Numbered from the stretch's first letter, positions 34,106 to 43,487 are shown. The stretch: 64,000 nucleotides of DNA from Lachnospira sp. UBA4346 (GCA_002394205.1 DGTC01000064.1:1-64000), one strand, 5' to 3'. Notes: generated by a model from the sequence alone, not told the origin. Numbers and translations are program-made.

Positions 34106-34642
34106 ATGGAACAGAAAAATCAAAGAACATCAGTTTCCAATACGACAGATAAAAAAGAAGAAAAATGGAAAAAAGCAGAGGGACTGACGCATTATAAGAA
34201 GTGTCCGGATTGTGGAATCCGAATGAAATACATATATGGGGAAATGTTTGAATGTCCGGCATGTGGTAAACATTTATTGTCTGATTTTGGTTTGGTTCGC
34301 CAGTATCTTGATGAACATGGACCACAACCGGCAATTACAATATCAAGTGCAACCGGAGTGCCTGTGGCAGAGATTGATGATTATTTGCGCGAAGGCAGAG
34401 TAGAGATTCCGGACGGATCTCCAATTTATATCAAATGCCAGTCATGTGGTACGGATATCCGCTACGGAAGATATTGTCCTGAATGTGCATTAAAAATGAC
34501 AAAGGCAATCGGTAAAGCAATGTATGTGGGTGAAATGGGAGAGAAGCCGACACGTAAAGCGGAGATGGCAGGAAAGATGCACTTGATGAATCCATTGGAT
34601 GAGGAACGCAAAGATAAGGGATTGAAGCGCAGTCATAAGTAG
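34106..34642 (+). CDS. Zinc-ribbon protein, possibly flagellar-operon (YvyF-like)
   Basis: A 178-aa protein with two zinc-ribbon cysteine sets: CPDCGIRMKYIYGEMFECPAC (about residues 33-53, in two CxxC pairs) and CQSCGTDIRYGRYCPEC (about 112-128). Between them is a short helical segment (ISSATGVPVAEIDDYLREGR) that resembles a small winged-helix. The layout is like the YvyF/TIGR03826 flagellar-operon protein, which would fit its position behind a PilZ gene, but this is a pattern judgment. AAGGAGG precedes the ATG. Confidence 0.6.
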   Translation: MEQKNQRTSVSNTTDKKEEKWKKAEGLTHYKKCPDCGIRMKYIYGEMFECPACGKHLLSDFGLVRQYLDEHGPQPAITISSATGVPVAEIDDYLREGRVEIPDGSPIYIKCQSCGTDIRYGRYCPECALKMTKAIGKAMYVGEMGEKPTRKAEMAGKMHLMNPLDEERKDKGLKRSHK

Positions 34643-34716
34643 AAAACGAAGTTTAATTATAATAATTGAATAGGATGTTCTAGCCGGTTCTAATCGGATG
34701 GATTTATATAAAGTGG

Positions 34717-34761
34717 AAGGATATTTCTTTGTATTTATAAAATAAAAGAAATATCCTTTTT
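34717..34761 (+). terminator. Terminator after the PilZ/zinc-ribbon operon
   Basis: AAGGATATTTCTTT and AAAGAAATATCC pair and are followed by TTTTT. Confidence 0.85.
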
Positions 34762-34844
34762 CTATGAAAATATCACTGAAAAAGGGAAAACGCTACTATG
34801 TTCATTTTGATTTATAACCGAAACATTGTGGTTGTTATGTTCAA

Positions 34845-34882
34845 ATAAAAATGCACTCATATATTTAAAATATGAGTGCATT
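34845..34882 (-). terminator. Terminator after uxaC
   Basis: On the minus strand, AATGCACTCATA pairs with TATGAGTGCATT, followed by TTTATTT, about 40 bases past the uxaC stop. Confidence 0.85.
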
Positions 34883-34922
34883 CCTGTATGAATGATATTA
34901 ATATGTTAAATATTAAACAATT

Positions 34923-36329
34923 TTAGATATCGAACTCGAAGTATCTGATTGCATTGTTGTATGAGATGCCTTCAACAATTTTCTTTAATGCCTTTTCATC
35001 AGCTGGATATTCGCCATTTTCAACCCATCCGCCGATTAATTCGCACATAATTCTTCTGAAATATTCATGTCTTGTGTAAGATAAGAAACTTCTTGAATCT
35101 GTAAGCATTCCGATGAAGTTACCAAGAAGACTTAAGTTTGCAAGAGATGTCATCTGGTTTGTCATACCTACCTTATGGTCGTTGAACCACCAAGCAGAAC
35201 CCTGCTGAATCTTACCGATAGCTGTAGAATCCTGGAAGCATCCAAGAACTGTGCCGATAGCTGCGTTAACGGATGGATTTAATGAATAGATGATTGTCTT
35301 AGGAAGCTCATCTGTTGCATTTAATGAGTTAAGGAACTGAGCCATTTCAGCTGAACTATCATGTGTGTTGATACAATCGAAACCAGTATCTGGTCCTAAC
35401 TGCTCATATCTGAACTTGTTGTTATCACGGATTGTACCATAATGTAACTGCATTACCCAATTCATCTTGTGATACTGCTTACCAACAGATACCATAAATG
35501 CTGTCTTGAACTTGTTCATTTCTTCAACTGTGATTTCTTCACCTTTGAATCTCTTAGCGAAGATAGCTTCGATTTCTTCGTTAGTGTATGGCTTGTACAT
35601 TACATATTCTAACGCATGGTCAGATACGCTGCATCCCATAGAAGCAAAGAATTCCATTCTGTTTACAAGAGCATCCATCAATGTAGCAAATGAGTTGATT
35701 GCAACACCACTTACATCTGAAAGTGTCTTTAAGTAATCAAGATATTCAGGCTTTTCAATATTCATAGCCTTGTCAGGTCTCCAAGCTGGAAGAACCTTAA
35801 CATCAAATGTTGGGTCTTCAGCAATAACCTTATGCCATTCTAATGAATCAACAGGATCATCTGTTGTACAAATAAGTGTTACATTAGACTGCTTAATAAG
35901 GTTACGAACTGACATTGAGCTTTCCTGTAACTTTGCATTACAAAGGTTCCAAACTTCTTCAGCTGTATCACCGTTTAATACACCTGTATAACCGAAGTAT
36001 CTCTGAAGTTCAAGATGACTCCAATGATAAAGTGGATTACCGATAGCCATTTCAAGAGTTTCTGCCCACTTCTGGAACTTTTCTCTATCTGTAGCATCAC
36101 CTGTGATATACTTTTCATCAACGCCGTTTGTTCTCATCTGACGCCACTTGTAGTGGTCACCACCAAGCCATACCTGTGTGATGTTTTCGAACTTTCTGTC
36201 TTCAGCGATTTCTCTAGGGTTGATATGACAATGATAATCAACGATAGGCATCTTGTCTGCATAGTCATGGAATAAATGCTGTGCAGTAGGTGTTGAAAGT
36301 AAGAAGTCCTTGTCCATAAATTGTTTCAT
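34923..36329 (-). CDS. uxaC: Glucuronate/galacturonate isomerase
   Basis: Uronate isomerase (468 aa, full length), an amidohydrolase-fold enzyme turning D-galacturonate into D-tagaturonate and D-glucuronate into D-fructuronate. Metal and substrate residues are visible in VDYHCHINPREIAED (about residues 31-45), VTLICTTDDPVDSLEWH (about 153) and NTHDSSAEMAQFLNS (about 340). It is second in a minus-strand operon, 19 bases after the LacI-type regulator gene. AGGAGG lies 8 bases before the ATG. First enzyme of the pathway whose other steps are on the plus strand at 37.6-43.3 kb. Confidence 0.96.
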   Translation of the reverse strand: MKQFMDKDFLLSTPTAQHLFHDYADKMPIVDYHCHINPREIAEDRKFENITQVWLGGDHYKWRQMRTNGVDEKYITGDATDREKFQKWAETLEMAIGNPLYHWSHLELQRYFGYTGVLNGDTAEEVWNLCNAKLQESSMSVRNLIKQSNVTLICTTDDPVDSLEWHKVIAEDPTFDVKVLPAWRPDKAMNIEKPEYLDYLKTLSDVSGVAINSFATLMDALVNRMEFFASMGCSVSDHALEYVMYKPYTNEEIEAIFAKRFKGEEITVEEMNKFKTAFMVSVGKQYHKMNWVMQLHYGTIRDNNKFRYEQLGPDTGFDCINTHDSSAEMAQFLNSLNATDELPKTIIYSLNPSVNAAIGTVLGCFQDSTAIGKIQQGSAWWFNDHKVGMTNQMTSLANLSLLGNFIGMLTDSRSFLSYTRHEYFRRIMCELIGGWVENGEYPADEKALKKIVEGISYNNAIRYFEFDI

Positions 36330-36348
36330 ACTGAATTCCTCCTAAAAT

Positions 36349-37353
36349 TTAGAATTTTGTTGTATTGCGTTTTATGATAGTAGCAGATATGGTACTTGTA
36401 TGTGTAACATAATCGCCACATAAAACCTTCATAAGTGTATCAACAGCTGCCAGAGAGAGTTGTTCGACCTGGCTGTCAATAGAGGTTAATTCCGGTTCTG
36501 TGCATTTTGATAACACGGAATTGTTATAACCGACAATTTCAAGCTGTTCCGGTACAAGTAGTTGTTTGCTGTGGGCGTATTTAATTGCACCTACGGCAAG
36601 TAAATCATCTGAAGCAACAACGGCGTCAAAAGGAAGACCGACAGCATCCATATCCTGTAAAGTTTGCAATGCACAAGTGATGTCTTTGGAACAAAAGTGC
36701 ATATATTCAGGTTGAGGAGTAATGCCATAAGCCTGTAGCGCATCTTGAAAACCGTTGAGCTTTTTCATTCCGCTAAAAGAAGTGCTATTATATAGGTAAA
36801 CTATTTTTTTATGACCGTTTTCTAACAGGGTAGAAGTAATATCATAGACTGCTTTGTGATCATCACATAACACAGAATAAATATTGTCATTTTCAATTGC
36901 ACCATTGACGAGTACAATGGGCAGTTCTTTTGCGGCTTCCGTAATGTAGCCATAATCGTCAGAAGGATCGTTAAATACAAACTGAGAACCAACTAAAATG
37001 ATACCGTCAACACGCTTGCTAATCAGCAAATCCAAATATTTTCGTTTCGTGTCGATATCGCGACCGGTACAACAAAGAATAGAATCATAACCATTCTTTC
37101 GCAATTCCTGTTCAATATAATAAATTGCATTTGCAAGATATGTATCTGAAGAATCACTGCACATAATACCGATTGTTTTCATTGTATTTAGACCAAGTCC
37201 ACGCGCAAAAATATTTGGAGTATAATCAAGATCTTTGATTGCCTGCAATACTTTGTCTTTCGCTTTAGCGCTAACATTAGGTTTTCCGTTGAGTACGCGT
37301 GAAACGGTTGCAATGGATACGCCGGCCTTTTTGGATACGTCATAAATATTCAT
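36349..37353 (-). CDS. LacI-family regulator of hexuronate genes
   Basis: A 334-aa repressor. The N-terminal helix-turn-helix MNIYDVSKKAGVSIATVSRV then LNGKPNVS is canonical LacI, followed by the hinge YTPNIFARGL and a periplasmic-binding-protein-like effector domain (GIILVGSQ, VASDDLLAVGA). It is divergent from uxaB, with uxaC behind it, so it very likely controls both directions from the TGTAAG..CTTACA sites at 37410 and 37544. The effector, perhaps galacturonate, KDG or a pathway intermediate, is not deducible. No convincing strong ribosome site is visible, which fits low expression. Confidence 0.88.
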   Translation of the reverse strand: MNIYDVSKKAGVSIATVSRVLNGKPNVSAKAKDKVLQAIKDLDYTPNIFARGLGLNTMKTIGIMCSDSSDTYLANAIYYIEQELRKNGYDSILCCTGRDIDTKRKYLDLLISKRVDGIILVGSQFVFNDPSDDYGYITEAAKELPIVLVNGAIENDNIYSVLCDDHKAVYDITSTLLENGHKKIVYLYNSTSFSGMKKLNGFQDALQAYGITPQPEYMHFCSKDITCALQTLQDMDAVGLPFDAVVASDDLLAVGAIKYAHSKQLLVPEQLEIVGYNNSVLSKCTEPELTSIDSQVEQLSLAAVDTLMKVLCGDYVTHTSTISATIIKRNTTKF

Positions 37354-37409
37354 AGGTTTCTAGCTTACGATTCCTTCCTTCGCAGATGACTGCGTAAAAA
37401 AATATCAAA

Positions 37410-37423
37410 TGTAAGTGCTTACA
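37410..37423. promoter_or_regulatory. LacI-type operator at the lacI-uxaC promoter
   Basis: TGTAAGTGCTTACA, one base off a perfect palindrome, sits just downstream of the minus-strand promoter at 37437-37465. Same half-sites as the operator at 37544. The sequence also resembles a CcpA cre site. Confidence 0.7.
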
Positions 37424-37436
37424 TATTGATAAATTT

Positions 37437-37465
37437 ATTATACAATGGTATGATAATAAAAACAA
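37437..37465 (-). promoter_or_regulatory. Promoter of lacI-uxaC
   Basis: On the minus strand: TTGTTT, 17 bases, TATAAT. The operator follows at the expected transcript start. Confidence 0.5.
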
Positions 37466-37508
37466 GTGTGATGTAAGAATAATTTTGCTCTATGAAATGA
37501 AAAAAAGG

Positions 37509-37537
37509 TTGACTATTTATTCATTTCAGTATATTTT
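37509..37537 (+). promoter_or_regulatory. Promoter of uxaB
   Basis: TTGACT, 17 bases, TATTTT. The operator at 37544 overlaps the predicted transcript start. Confidence 0.6.
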
Positions 37538-37543
37538 TATAAG

Positions 37544-37557
37544 TGTAAGCGCTTACA
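37544..37557. promoter_or_regulatory. LacI-type operator at the uxaB promoter
   Basis: The perfect 14-base palindrome TGTAAGCGCTTACA lies 6 bases after the -10 box. It also satisfies the CcpA cre consensus, so catabolite control and specific repression may share the site. Confidence 0.8.
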
Positions 37558-37631
37558 TGCACTTATTTCAAATACCAGTGGGATGGTAAATAATGGGGCA
37601 TTAGCTTCCAGATACAAAAAGGAGATTAAAA

Positions 37632-39131
37632 ATGCAAAGATTAAACAAGAGTATTACAAATGCAGTTGACAGACCTGTTAAGGTTATGCAGTTTGGTGAG
37701 GGTAACTTCCTTAGAGCATTCGTTGATTACATCTTTGATGTAACAAATGAAAAGACAGATTTCAATGGCGGCGTTGTAATCGTTAAGCCAATCGAATTTG
37801 GTACACTTGAAAGATTCCATGATCAGGAATGTCAGTATACACTTCAGTTAAGAGGTTATGAAAATGGTCAGGCTAAGGAAATCACTCGTCAGATTACAAC
37901 TGTAGTAGATGCTGTTGCAGCAATCGAAGACTATGATAAGTATATCGAATATGGAACAAGTGAAACTCTTAGATTTATCGTTTCTAACACAACAGAAGCA
38001 GGTATTGTTTTCGATGAGACAGATAACGATCCTAACGCACGTCCTCCTAAGACATACCCAGGTAAGTTGACACAGCTCCTTTATAAGAGATATCAGAAGT
38101 TCAACGGAGCAGCTGATAAGGGACTTATCTTACTTCCATGCGAACTTATCGCTGATAATGGTATTGAATTAAAGAAGTGCATTATGCAGTTTATTGATTT
38201 ATGGAAATTAGAAGATGGATTCAAGAACTGGGTTAATGAGAACTGCTCATTCTGCCCAACATTAGTAGATAGAATCGTTCCTGGTTATCCAAGAGATGAT
38301 GCACAGGCTCTTTGTGAAGAGTGGGGTTATGAAGATCAGTTAATCGACAGAGCTGAAACATTTGGTCTTTGGGTTGTTGAAAGTGATGCAAACCTTCCGC
38401 TTGAACAGCTTGAAAAGGAACTTCCATTTAAGGAAGCTGGCTTAAATGTTGTATTCACAAAGGATCATCACCCATACAAGGAAAGAAAGGTTAGAATCTT
38501 AAATGGTTCTCATACATCATTTGTTCTTGCTTCATTCCTTGCAGGTAACGATAACGTAGAAAACTCAATGAAGGATGCTACAATCAGAAAGTATATGGAA
38601 GAAACATTATATGATGAAGTAATTCCTACACTTTCATTAAAGAAGGAAGATTGCGAAGAGTTCGCTAAGGCTGTTATCGACAGATTCTTAAACCCATTCG
38701 TAGATCATAAGTTATTAAGTATTTCATTGAACTCAGTATCTAAGTGGGAAGCAAGATGTATGCCTTCATTCTTAGGTTATGTTGACAAGTTCGGTAAGTT
38801 ACCTAAGTACCTTACATTCTCTCTTGCAGCATTAATGAGCTTCTATACTTCACAGAAGGAAGAAGAGTTCAATGGTGGTATCGTATTAAAGGGTAACAGA
38901 AATGGTGAAGAATATGTTATCAACGATGATAAGGCAGTACTTGATTTCTTCAAGGATAACTCTGCTAAGGCACCGGCTGAATTCACACATGCATTCTTAA
39001 GCAATACAAAGTTCTTCGGTGGCAATGATTTAACAAAGGTTGCCGGATTAGAAGAAGCAATCACAGATTATATCGCTGATATTAGAGAAAGAGGTATGAG
39101 AGCTGTTGTTACTGATGTAGTGAACAAGTAA
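37632..39131 (+). CDS. uxaB: Tagaturonate reductase (altronate oxidoreductase)
   Basis: NAD-dependent reductase (499 aa, full length) turning D-tagaturonate into D-altronate. The N-terminal dinucleotide-binding segment is VKVMQFGEGNFLRAFVDYI (about residues 17-35), and the mannitol-dehydrogenase-fold catalytic residues are in KERKVRILNGSHTSFVLASF (about 286-305). Choice of tagaturonate over fructuronate reductase rests on the family look and on the neighbouring altronate dehydratase. AGGAG precedes the ATG. Codon use is smoother than in nearby genes, suggesting high expression. First gene of the plus-strand pathway cluster. Confidence 0.93.
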   Translation: MQRLNKSITNAVDRPVKVMQFGEGNFLRAFVDYIFDVTNEKTDFNGGVVIVKPIEFGTLERFHDQECQYTLQLRGYENGQAKEITRQITTVVDAVAAIEDYDKYIEYGTSETLRFIVSNTTEAGIVFDETDNDPNARPPKTYPGKLTQLLYKRYQKFNGAADKGLILLPCELIADNGIELKKCIMQFIDLWKLEDGFKNWVNENCSFCPTLVDRIVPGYPRDDAQALCEEWGYEDQLIDRAETFGLWVVESDANLPLEQLEKELPFKEAGLNVVFTKDHHPYKERKVRILNGSHTSFVLASFLAGNDNVENSMKDATIRKYMEETLYDEVIPTLSLKKEDCEEFAKAVIDRFLNPFVDHKLLSISLNSVSKWEARCMPSFLGYVDKFGKLPKYLTFSLAALMSFYTSQKEEEFNGGIVLKGNRNGEEYVINDDKAVLDFFKDNSAKAPAEFTHAFLSNTKFFGGNDLTKVAGLEEAITDYIADIRERGMRAVVTDVVNK

Positions 39132-39251
39132 TCATAGAATCCATTTGATTGAACAATGTAAGCATTGTATCTGACAATTTTATATTCAGAATACATAGAT
39201 AGGGCGGATGTTCGCATCTGCCCTATTGTATATTAAATAAAGGAGAGAAAT

Positions 39252-40739
39252 ATGCAGGATTTCATTAAGATTAATAAAAATGATAACGTTGCAGTTGCTT
39301 TAAAGCCAATCGCAAAAGGAACAACTGTAGAAGTTGCTGGAACATCTGTTACAACAGTTGAAGATATTCCACAGGGACATAAATTTGCAATAAAGCCTGT
39401 TAAGAAGGGTGATGCAGTTATCAAATACGGATTCCGTATTGGATATGCACAGGCAGATGTTGAAGTTGGTGCGTGGATTCATACACACAACTTAAAGACA
39501 GCTTTAGGTGAATTATTAGAGTACACATATAATCCGGAAGGACATAAGGATGTTGAACCGACTGAAGAAGCATTCTTTGATGGATATATGAGAGAAAATG
39601 GTAAAGTTGGTGTTCGTAACGAAGTATGGATTATCCCAACAGTAGGATGCGTAAATTCAATTGCAAGAGCGATTGAAGCAACAGCAAGAGCTAAGAAACC
39701 GGAGGGGATTGATGAAGTTGTTGCATTCCCTCATCCATATGGATGTTCACAGACAACAGAAGATCAGGAAAATACAAGAACAATTCTTGCAGATTTAATC
39801 AATCATCCAAATGCAGGTGCAGTTCTTGTATTAGGCCTTGGATGTGAAAATAGCCGTATTGAAGTATTAAAGGACTATATCGGAGAAGTAAATTCTGACA
39901 GAGTGAAGTTCTTACAGGTTCAGGATGTTGAAAATGAGCAGGAAGAAGCTGAGAAACTTATGGATGAGTTGATGGCGTATGCTGCTACATTTAAGCGCGA
40001 GAAAGTTAGTGCGAAAGAACTTATTATTGGTATGAAGTGCGGTGGTTCTGATGGACTTTCAGGTATTACAGCAAACCCAACAGTAGGTCTGTTCTCAGAT
40101 ATGCTTGTATCTAAGGGTGGTACAACAATTCTTACAGAAGTTCCGGAAATGTTCGGTGCTGAAACAATCCTTATGGATCGTTGCCAGAATAAAGAATTAT
40201 TCGAAAAGACAGTACATTTAATCAATGATTTCAAGGAATATTTCATTAAGAATGGTCAGGAAATCTATGAAAATCCATCACCGGGAAATAAGGATGGTGG
40301 TATTACAACACTTGAAGATAAGTCTCTTGGATGTACACAGAAGTCTGGTAGCTCACTTGTAAAGGGCGTATTAGCTTACGGTGAAAGAGTAGAAACAAAG
40401 GGATTGAATCTTCTTAGTGCACCAGGTAATGACTTGGTTGCTTCTACAGCATGTGCTGCTTCAGGTGCTCAGATGGTTCTTTTCACAACAGGTAGAGGAA
40501 CACCATTTGCATCACCGGTACCAACTGTTAAGATTGCTACAAATTCAAGACTTGCCGGTAATAAGAAGAATTGGATTGATTTCAATGCAGGAAGACTTGT
40601 AACAGATGATATTCCAATGGAACAGCTTGCTGAAGAATTGTTCCAGTTAGTATTAGATGTCGCATCAGGTAAGAAGGTTAAGGCTGAGATCGCAGGATTC
40701 CATGACTTAGCAATCTTTAAGCAGGGTGTTACATTATAA
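39252..40739 (+). CDS. uxaA: Altronate dehydratase
   Basis: Iron-dependent dehydratase (495 aa) turning D-altronate into 2-keto-3-deoxygluconate. The N-terminal SAF-type domain (about residues 1-90, ending VEVGAWIHTHNLKT) and the large C-terminal UxaA/GarD domain are both present. The latter has YMRENGKVGVRNEVWIIPTV (about 114-133), FPHPYGCSQ (about 159-167) and MKCGGSDGLSGITANP (about 260-275). AAAGGAG precedes the ATG. A gap of about 120 bases separates it from uxaB. Confidence 0.95.
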   Translation: MQDFIKINKNDNVAVALKPIAKGTTVEVAGTSVTTVEDIPQGHKFAIKPVKKGDAVIKYGFRIGYAQADVEVGAWIHTHNLKTALGELLEYTYNPEGHKDVEPTEEAFFDGYMRENGKVGVRNEVWIIPTVGCVNSIARAIEATARAKKPEGIDEVVAFPHPYGCSQTTEDQENTRTILADLINHPNAGAVLVLGLGCENSRIEVLKDYIGEVNSDRVKFLQVQDVENEQEEAEKLMDELMAYAATFKREKVSAKELIIGMKCGGSDGLSGITANPTVGLFSDMLVSKGGTTILTEVPEMFGAETILMDRCQNKELFEKTVHLINDFKEYFIKNGQEIYENPSPGNKDGGITTLEDKSLGCTQKSGSSLVKGVLAYGERVETKGLNLLSAPGNDLVASTACAASGAQMVLFTTGRGTPFASPVPTVKIATNSRLAGNKKNWIDFNAGRLVTDDIPMEQLAEELFQLVLDVASGKKVKAEIAGFHDLAIFKQGVTL

Positions 40740-40933
40740 TTTTATCAAAACAGATAAAATGTAATATAGATTAGAAAATAATCTGTCATGCAGCAGAGTT
40801 CGCCAAAATAAATTTTTGGTAAACTTCAAGCAGCTGGTTACATAATTTTAATAAATTTTAATAAACAATTGATAAACAAAAAGTTATATGTTAAACTATG
40901 TATAATCTTAAATATATTTGGAGGTAAATATTA

Positions 40934-42031
40934 ATGAATTTAAATTTAAGACCAAAAGAAGAATGTAAATTCGATGCTGTATCATTAGGTGAAGTTATGC
41001 TTCGTCTTGATCCAGGTGAAGGAAGAATCAGAACAGCTAGATCATTTAGAGCATGGGAAGGTGGCGGAGAATATAACGTTATCCGTGGTCTTCATAAGTG
41101 TTTTGGTATGAACACAGCTGTTATTACTGCTTTTGCTGATAACGAAGTAGGTCTTCTTATGAAGGACTTCATCGAGCAGGGTGGTGTATCTACAGAACTT
41201 CTTTGCATGAAGAAGACAGATGGTATCGGACGTACATGCAGAAACGGTATCAACTTCACAGAAAGAGGATTTGGTATCCGTGGTGCTAAAGGTTGTTCAG
41301 ATAGAGCAAACACAGCTATTTCTCAGGCTACACCAGAAGATTTTGATTTTGATTATATCTTCGGTACACTTGGTGTTCGTTGGTTACATACAGGCGGTAT
41401 CTATGCAGCTTTATCTGAGCAGGCATGTGAAACAGTTATCGCAGCTTGTAAGGCAGCTAAGAAGTATGGCACAATTGTATCTTACGATCTTAACTACAGA
41501 CCATCTATGTGGGAAGCTATCGGTGGTTTAGCTAAGGCTCAGGAAGTTAATAAGGAAGTTGCTAAGTATGTTGACGTTATGATTGGTAACGAAGAAGACT
41601 TTACAGCTTGCCTTGGCTTCGAAATCGAAGGTAACGATGAGAACCTTAAGACACTTAACCTTGAAGGTTACAAGAAGATGATTAATGAAGCAGCAGCAGC
41701 ATATCCTAACTTCAAGGCAGTTGCTACAACACTTCGTCAGGTTAAGACAGCTACAGTTAACGACTGGTCAGCAATCTGTTGGGCAGATGGCGAAATCTAC
41801 AAGGCAACTCAGTATGATGGTCTTGAAATCATGGATAGAGTTGGTGGCGGTGATTCATTCGCTTCAGGTCTTGTATATGGTCTTATGACATTTGAAGATG
41901 CAGAAAAGGCTGTTAACTATGGTGCAGCTCATGGTGCATTAGCTATGACAACTCCTGGTGATACAACAATGGCTTCTCTTAAGGAAGTTGAAGGTATCGT
42001 TGGTGGTGCTGGCGCTAGAGTACAGAGATAA
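40934..42031 (+). CDS. kdgK: 2-keto-3-deoxygluconate kinase (PfkB family)
   Basis: Kinase (365 aa) phosphorylating KDG to KDPG with ATP. PfkB-family motifs: GEVMLRLDPGEGRIRTARSF (about residues 19-38), GGGEYNVIRGLHKCFG (about 42-57) and the catalytic aspartate in RVGGGDSFASGLVYGL (about 299-314). It is slightly longer than many KdgK proteins. GGAGG lies 9 bases before the ATG. The position between altronate dehydratase and KDPG aldolase fits the pathway order exactly. Confidence 0.92.
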   Translation: MNLNLRPKEECKFDAVSLGEVMLRLDPGEGRIRTARSFRAWEGGGEYNVIRGLHKCFGMNTAVITAFADNEVGLLMKDFIEQGGVSTELLCMKKTDGIGRTCRNGINFTERGFGIRGAKGCSDRANTAISQATPEDFDFDYIFGTLGVRWLHTGGIYAALSEQACETVIAACKAAKKYGTIVSYDLNYRPSMWEAIGGLAKAQEVNKEVAKYVDVMIGNEEDFTACLGFEIEGNDENLKTLNLEGYKKMINEAAAAYPNFKAVATTLRQVKTATVNDWSAICWADGEIYKATQYDGLEIMDRVGGGDSFASGLVYGLMTFEDAEKAVNYGAAHGALAMTTPGDTTMASLKEVEGIVGGAGARVQR

Positions 42032-42103
42032 TTATTTGATGAATGGGAAGGATAATTACGATTATCTGAACATACATTGAATTTCTATTGAAAATGTATG
42101 GTA

Positions 42104-42151
42104 AGTTTCACATATTCCTCTAGAATTTCTAGGGGATGTGTGAAACTTTTT
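42104..42151 (+). terminator. Terminator after kdgK
   Basis: AGTTTCACATATTCCTCTAG pairs imperfectly with TCTAGGGGATGTGTGAAACT, then TTTT. kdgA may therefore have its own promoter in 42152-42336, where two GTTTACAAC copies (about 42238 and 42288) could be half-sites for a LacI-type protein. Confidence 0.7.
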
Positions 42152-42336
42152 GTGAATTTGTTAAAATATTTGCTAAAAAGAGAAGTAAACAATACTGTTT
42201 GAATGGTGAAAGAATTACTTTATTAAAGTTGTGTATCGTTTACAACAGGTGTCAAATAAACAATAAATGAGTTTGTTTGCTAAACTGTTTACAACAATAA
42301 AAGGCAGGATGCCTAAATAAAAAAGGATGGATAAAA

Positions 42337-43296
42337 ATGAACGCAGTCGTTGAAGAATTAGGAAAAATTGGTATTGTTCCAGTTATCGCATTGGATGATG
42401 CAAAAGATGCTGAGCCTTTAGCAAAGGCATTAATCGAAGGTGGACTTCCAGCAGCGGAAGTTACATTTAGAACAGCTGCAGCAGAAGAAGCTATTAAGAT
42501 TATGGCAGAAAAGTACCCAGAAATCGTAGTAGGTGCAGGTACAGTTCTTACGCCAGAACAGGCTGACAGAGCTATGAATGCCGGCGCTAAATTTATTGTT
42601 AGTCCTGGTTTAAATCCTAAGGTTGTTAAGCATTGTCTTGATAAGGGATATCCAATTGTTCCTGGTACAAGCAATCCTTCAGATGTTGAAGTTGCAATTG
42701 AATTAGGTCTTGATGTTGTTAAGTTCTTCCCTGCTGAAGCAGCTGGCGGATTAAACATGATTAAGTCAATGGCGGCTCCTTATACAAATATGAAGTTTAT
42801 GCCAACAGGTGGTATCAACGCAAGCAACTTAAAATCATACCTTGACTTTAACAAGATTGTATGTTGCGGTGGTTCTTGGATGGTTAAGAAGGATATGGTT
42901 GCAGCAGGAGATTTCGAAGGAATCAAGAAGCTTACAAGAGAAGCTGTTGATACAATGTTAGGTTTTGAAATGAGACATGTTGGTGTTAATATGCAGACAG
43001 CTGAAGAAGCAGATGATCTTGCAAATACATTAGATGCAATGTTTAGTTTCCCTAAGAAGGTTGGAAACAGTTCAATCTTCTCTGGAACAGGTTTTGAAAT
43101 TATGAAGAAGCAGGGCCGTGGAACAAACGGACATATTGCAATTGCAACAAACTATATCGAGAGAGCAATCTACCACTTAGAGAAGCGTGGATTTGAATTT
43201 GATAAGGATTCAGCAGTTATCAAGGAAGGCAGATTAAAGGCTATCTATTTCAAGGGTGAATTTGGTGGATTTGCTATGCACCTTGTTCAGAAGTAA
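42337..43296 (+). CDS. kdgA: KDPG/KHG aldolase fused to a C-terminal VOC-like domain
   Basis: A 319-aa protein. Residues 1-205 are a complete 2-keto-3-deoxy-6-phosphogluconate aldolase. Visible motifs are GGLPAAEVTFRT (catalytic Glu region, about 36-47), VGAGTVLT (about 66), the Schiff-base lysine in DVVKFFPAEAAGG (about 130), and FMPTGGIN (about 153). It yields pyruvate and glyceraldehyde-3-phosphate. Residues about 210-319 (EMRHVGVNMQ...FGGFAMHLVQK) are an extra domain with the beta-alpha-beta look of the vicinal-oxygen-chelate (glyoxalase) fold. Usual KdgA proteins stop at about 210 residues. Last step of the hexuronate pathway. Confidence 0.9.
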   Translation: MNAVVEELGKIGIVPVIALDDAKDAEPLAKALIEGGLPAAEVTFRTAAAEEAIKIMAEKYPEIVVGAGTVLTPEQADRAMNAGAKFIVSPGLNPKVVKHCLDKGYPIVPGTSNPSDVEVAIELGLDVVKFFPAEAAGGLNMIKSMAAPYTNMKFMPTGGINASNLKSYLDFNKIVCCGGSWMVKKDMVAAGDFEGIKKLTREAVDTMLGFEMRHVGVNMQTAEEADDLANTLDAMFSFPKKVGNSSIFSGTGFEIMKKQGRGTNGHIAIATNYIERAIYHLEKRGFEFDKDSAVIKEGRLKAIYFKGEFGGFAMHLVQK

Positions 43297-43487
43297 GATT
43301 TGTTAAGAATCTAGAGCGTTTAAAATGTATGGTTTATCGGGAAGATGGATTATCAGAGTATTTAAAGATGCTTGAATATTAGGTCAGATAAATCTAACGA
43401 TAGTAATTTAATACAAATCAAATGTAGGGCTGTATAATTCTGAAACATGAATTATGCAGCCTTTGTTTGCATGGCAAAATTCCGGTT

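Noticed and set aside
40740..40933. Riboswitch upstream of kdgK
   Set aside because: The stretch is AT-rich with a small CCAAAA..TTTTGG-type hairpin only; no known riboswitch core was recognised.
42230..42300. GTTTACAAC pairs before kdgA as firm LacI or cre operators
   Set aside because: TGTAAACGATACA misses the cre consensus at its last conserved C and lacks the symmetry of the two uxa operators. Mentioned only as possible half-sites.
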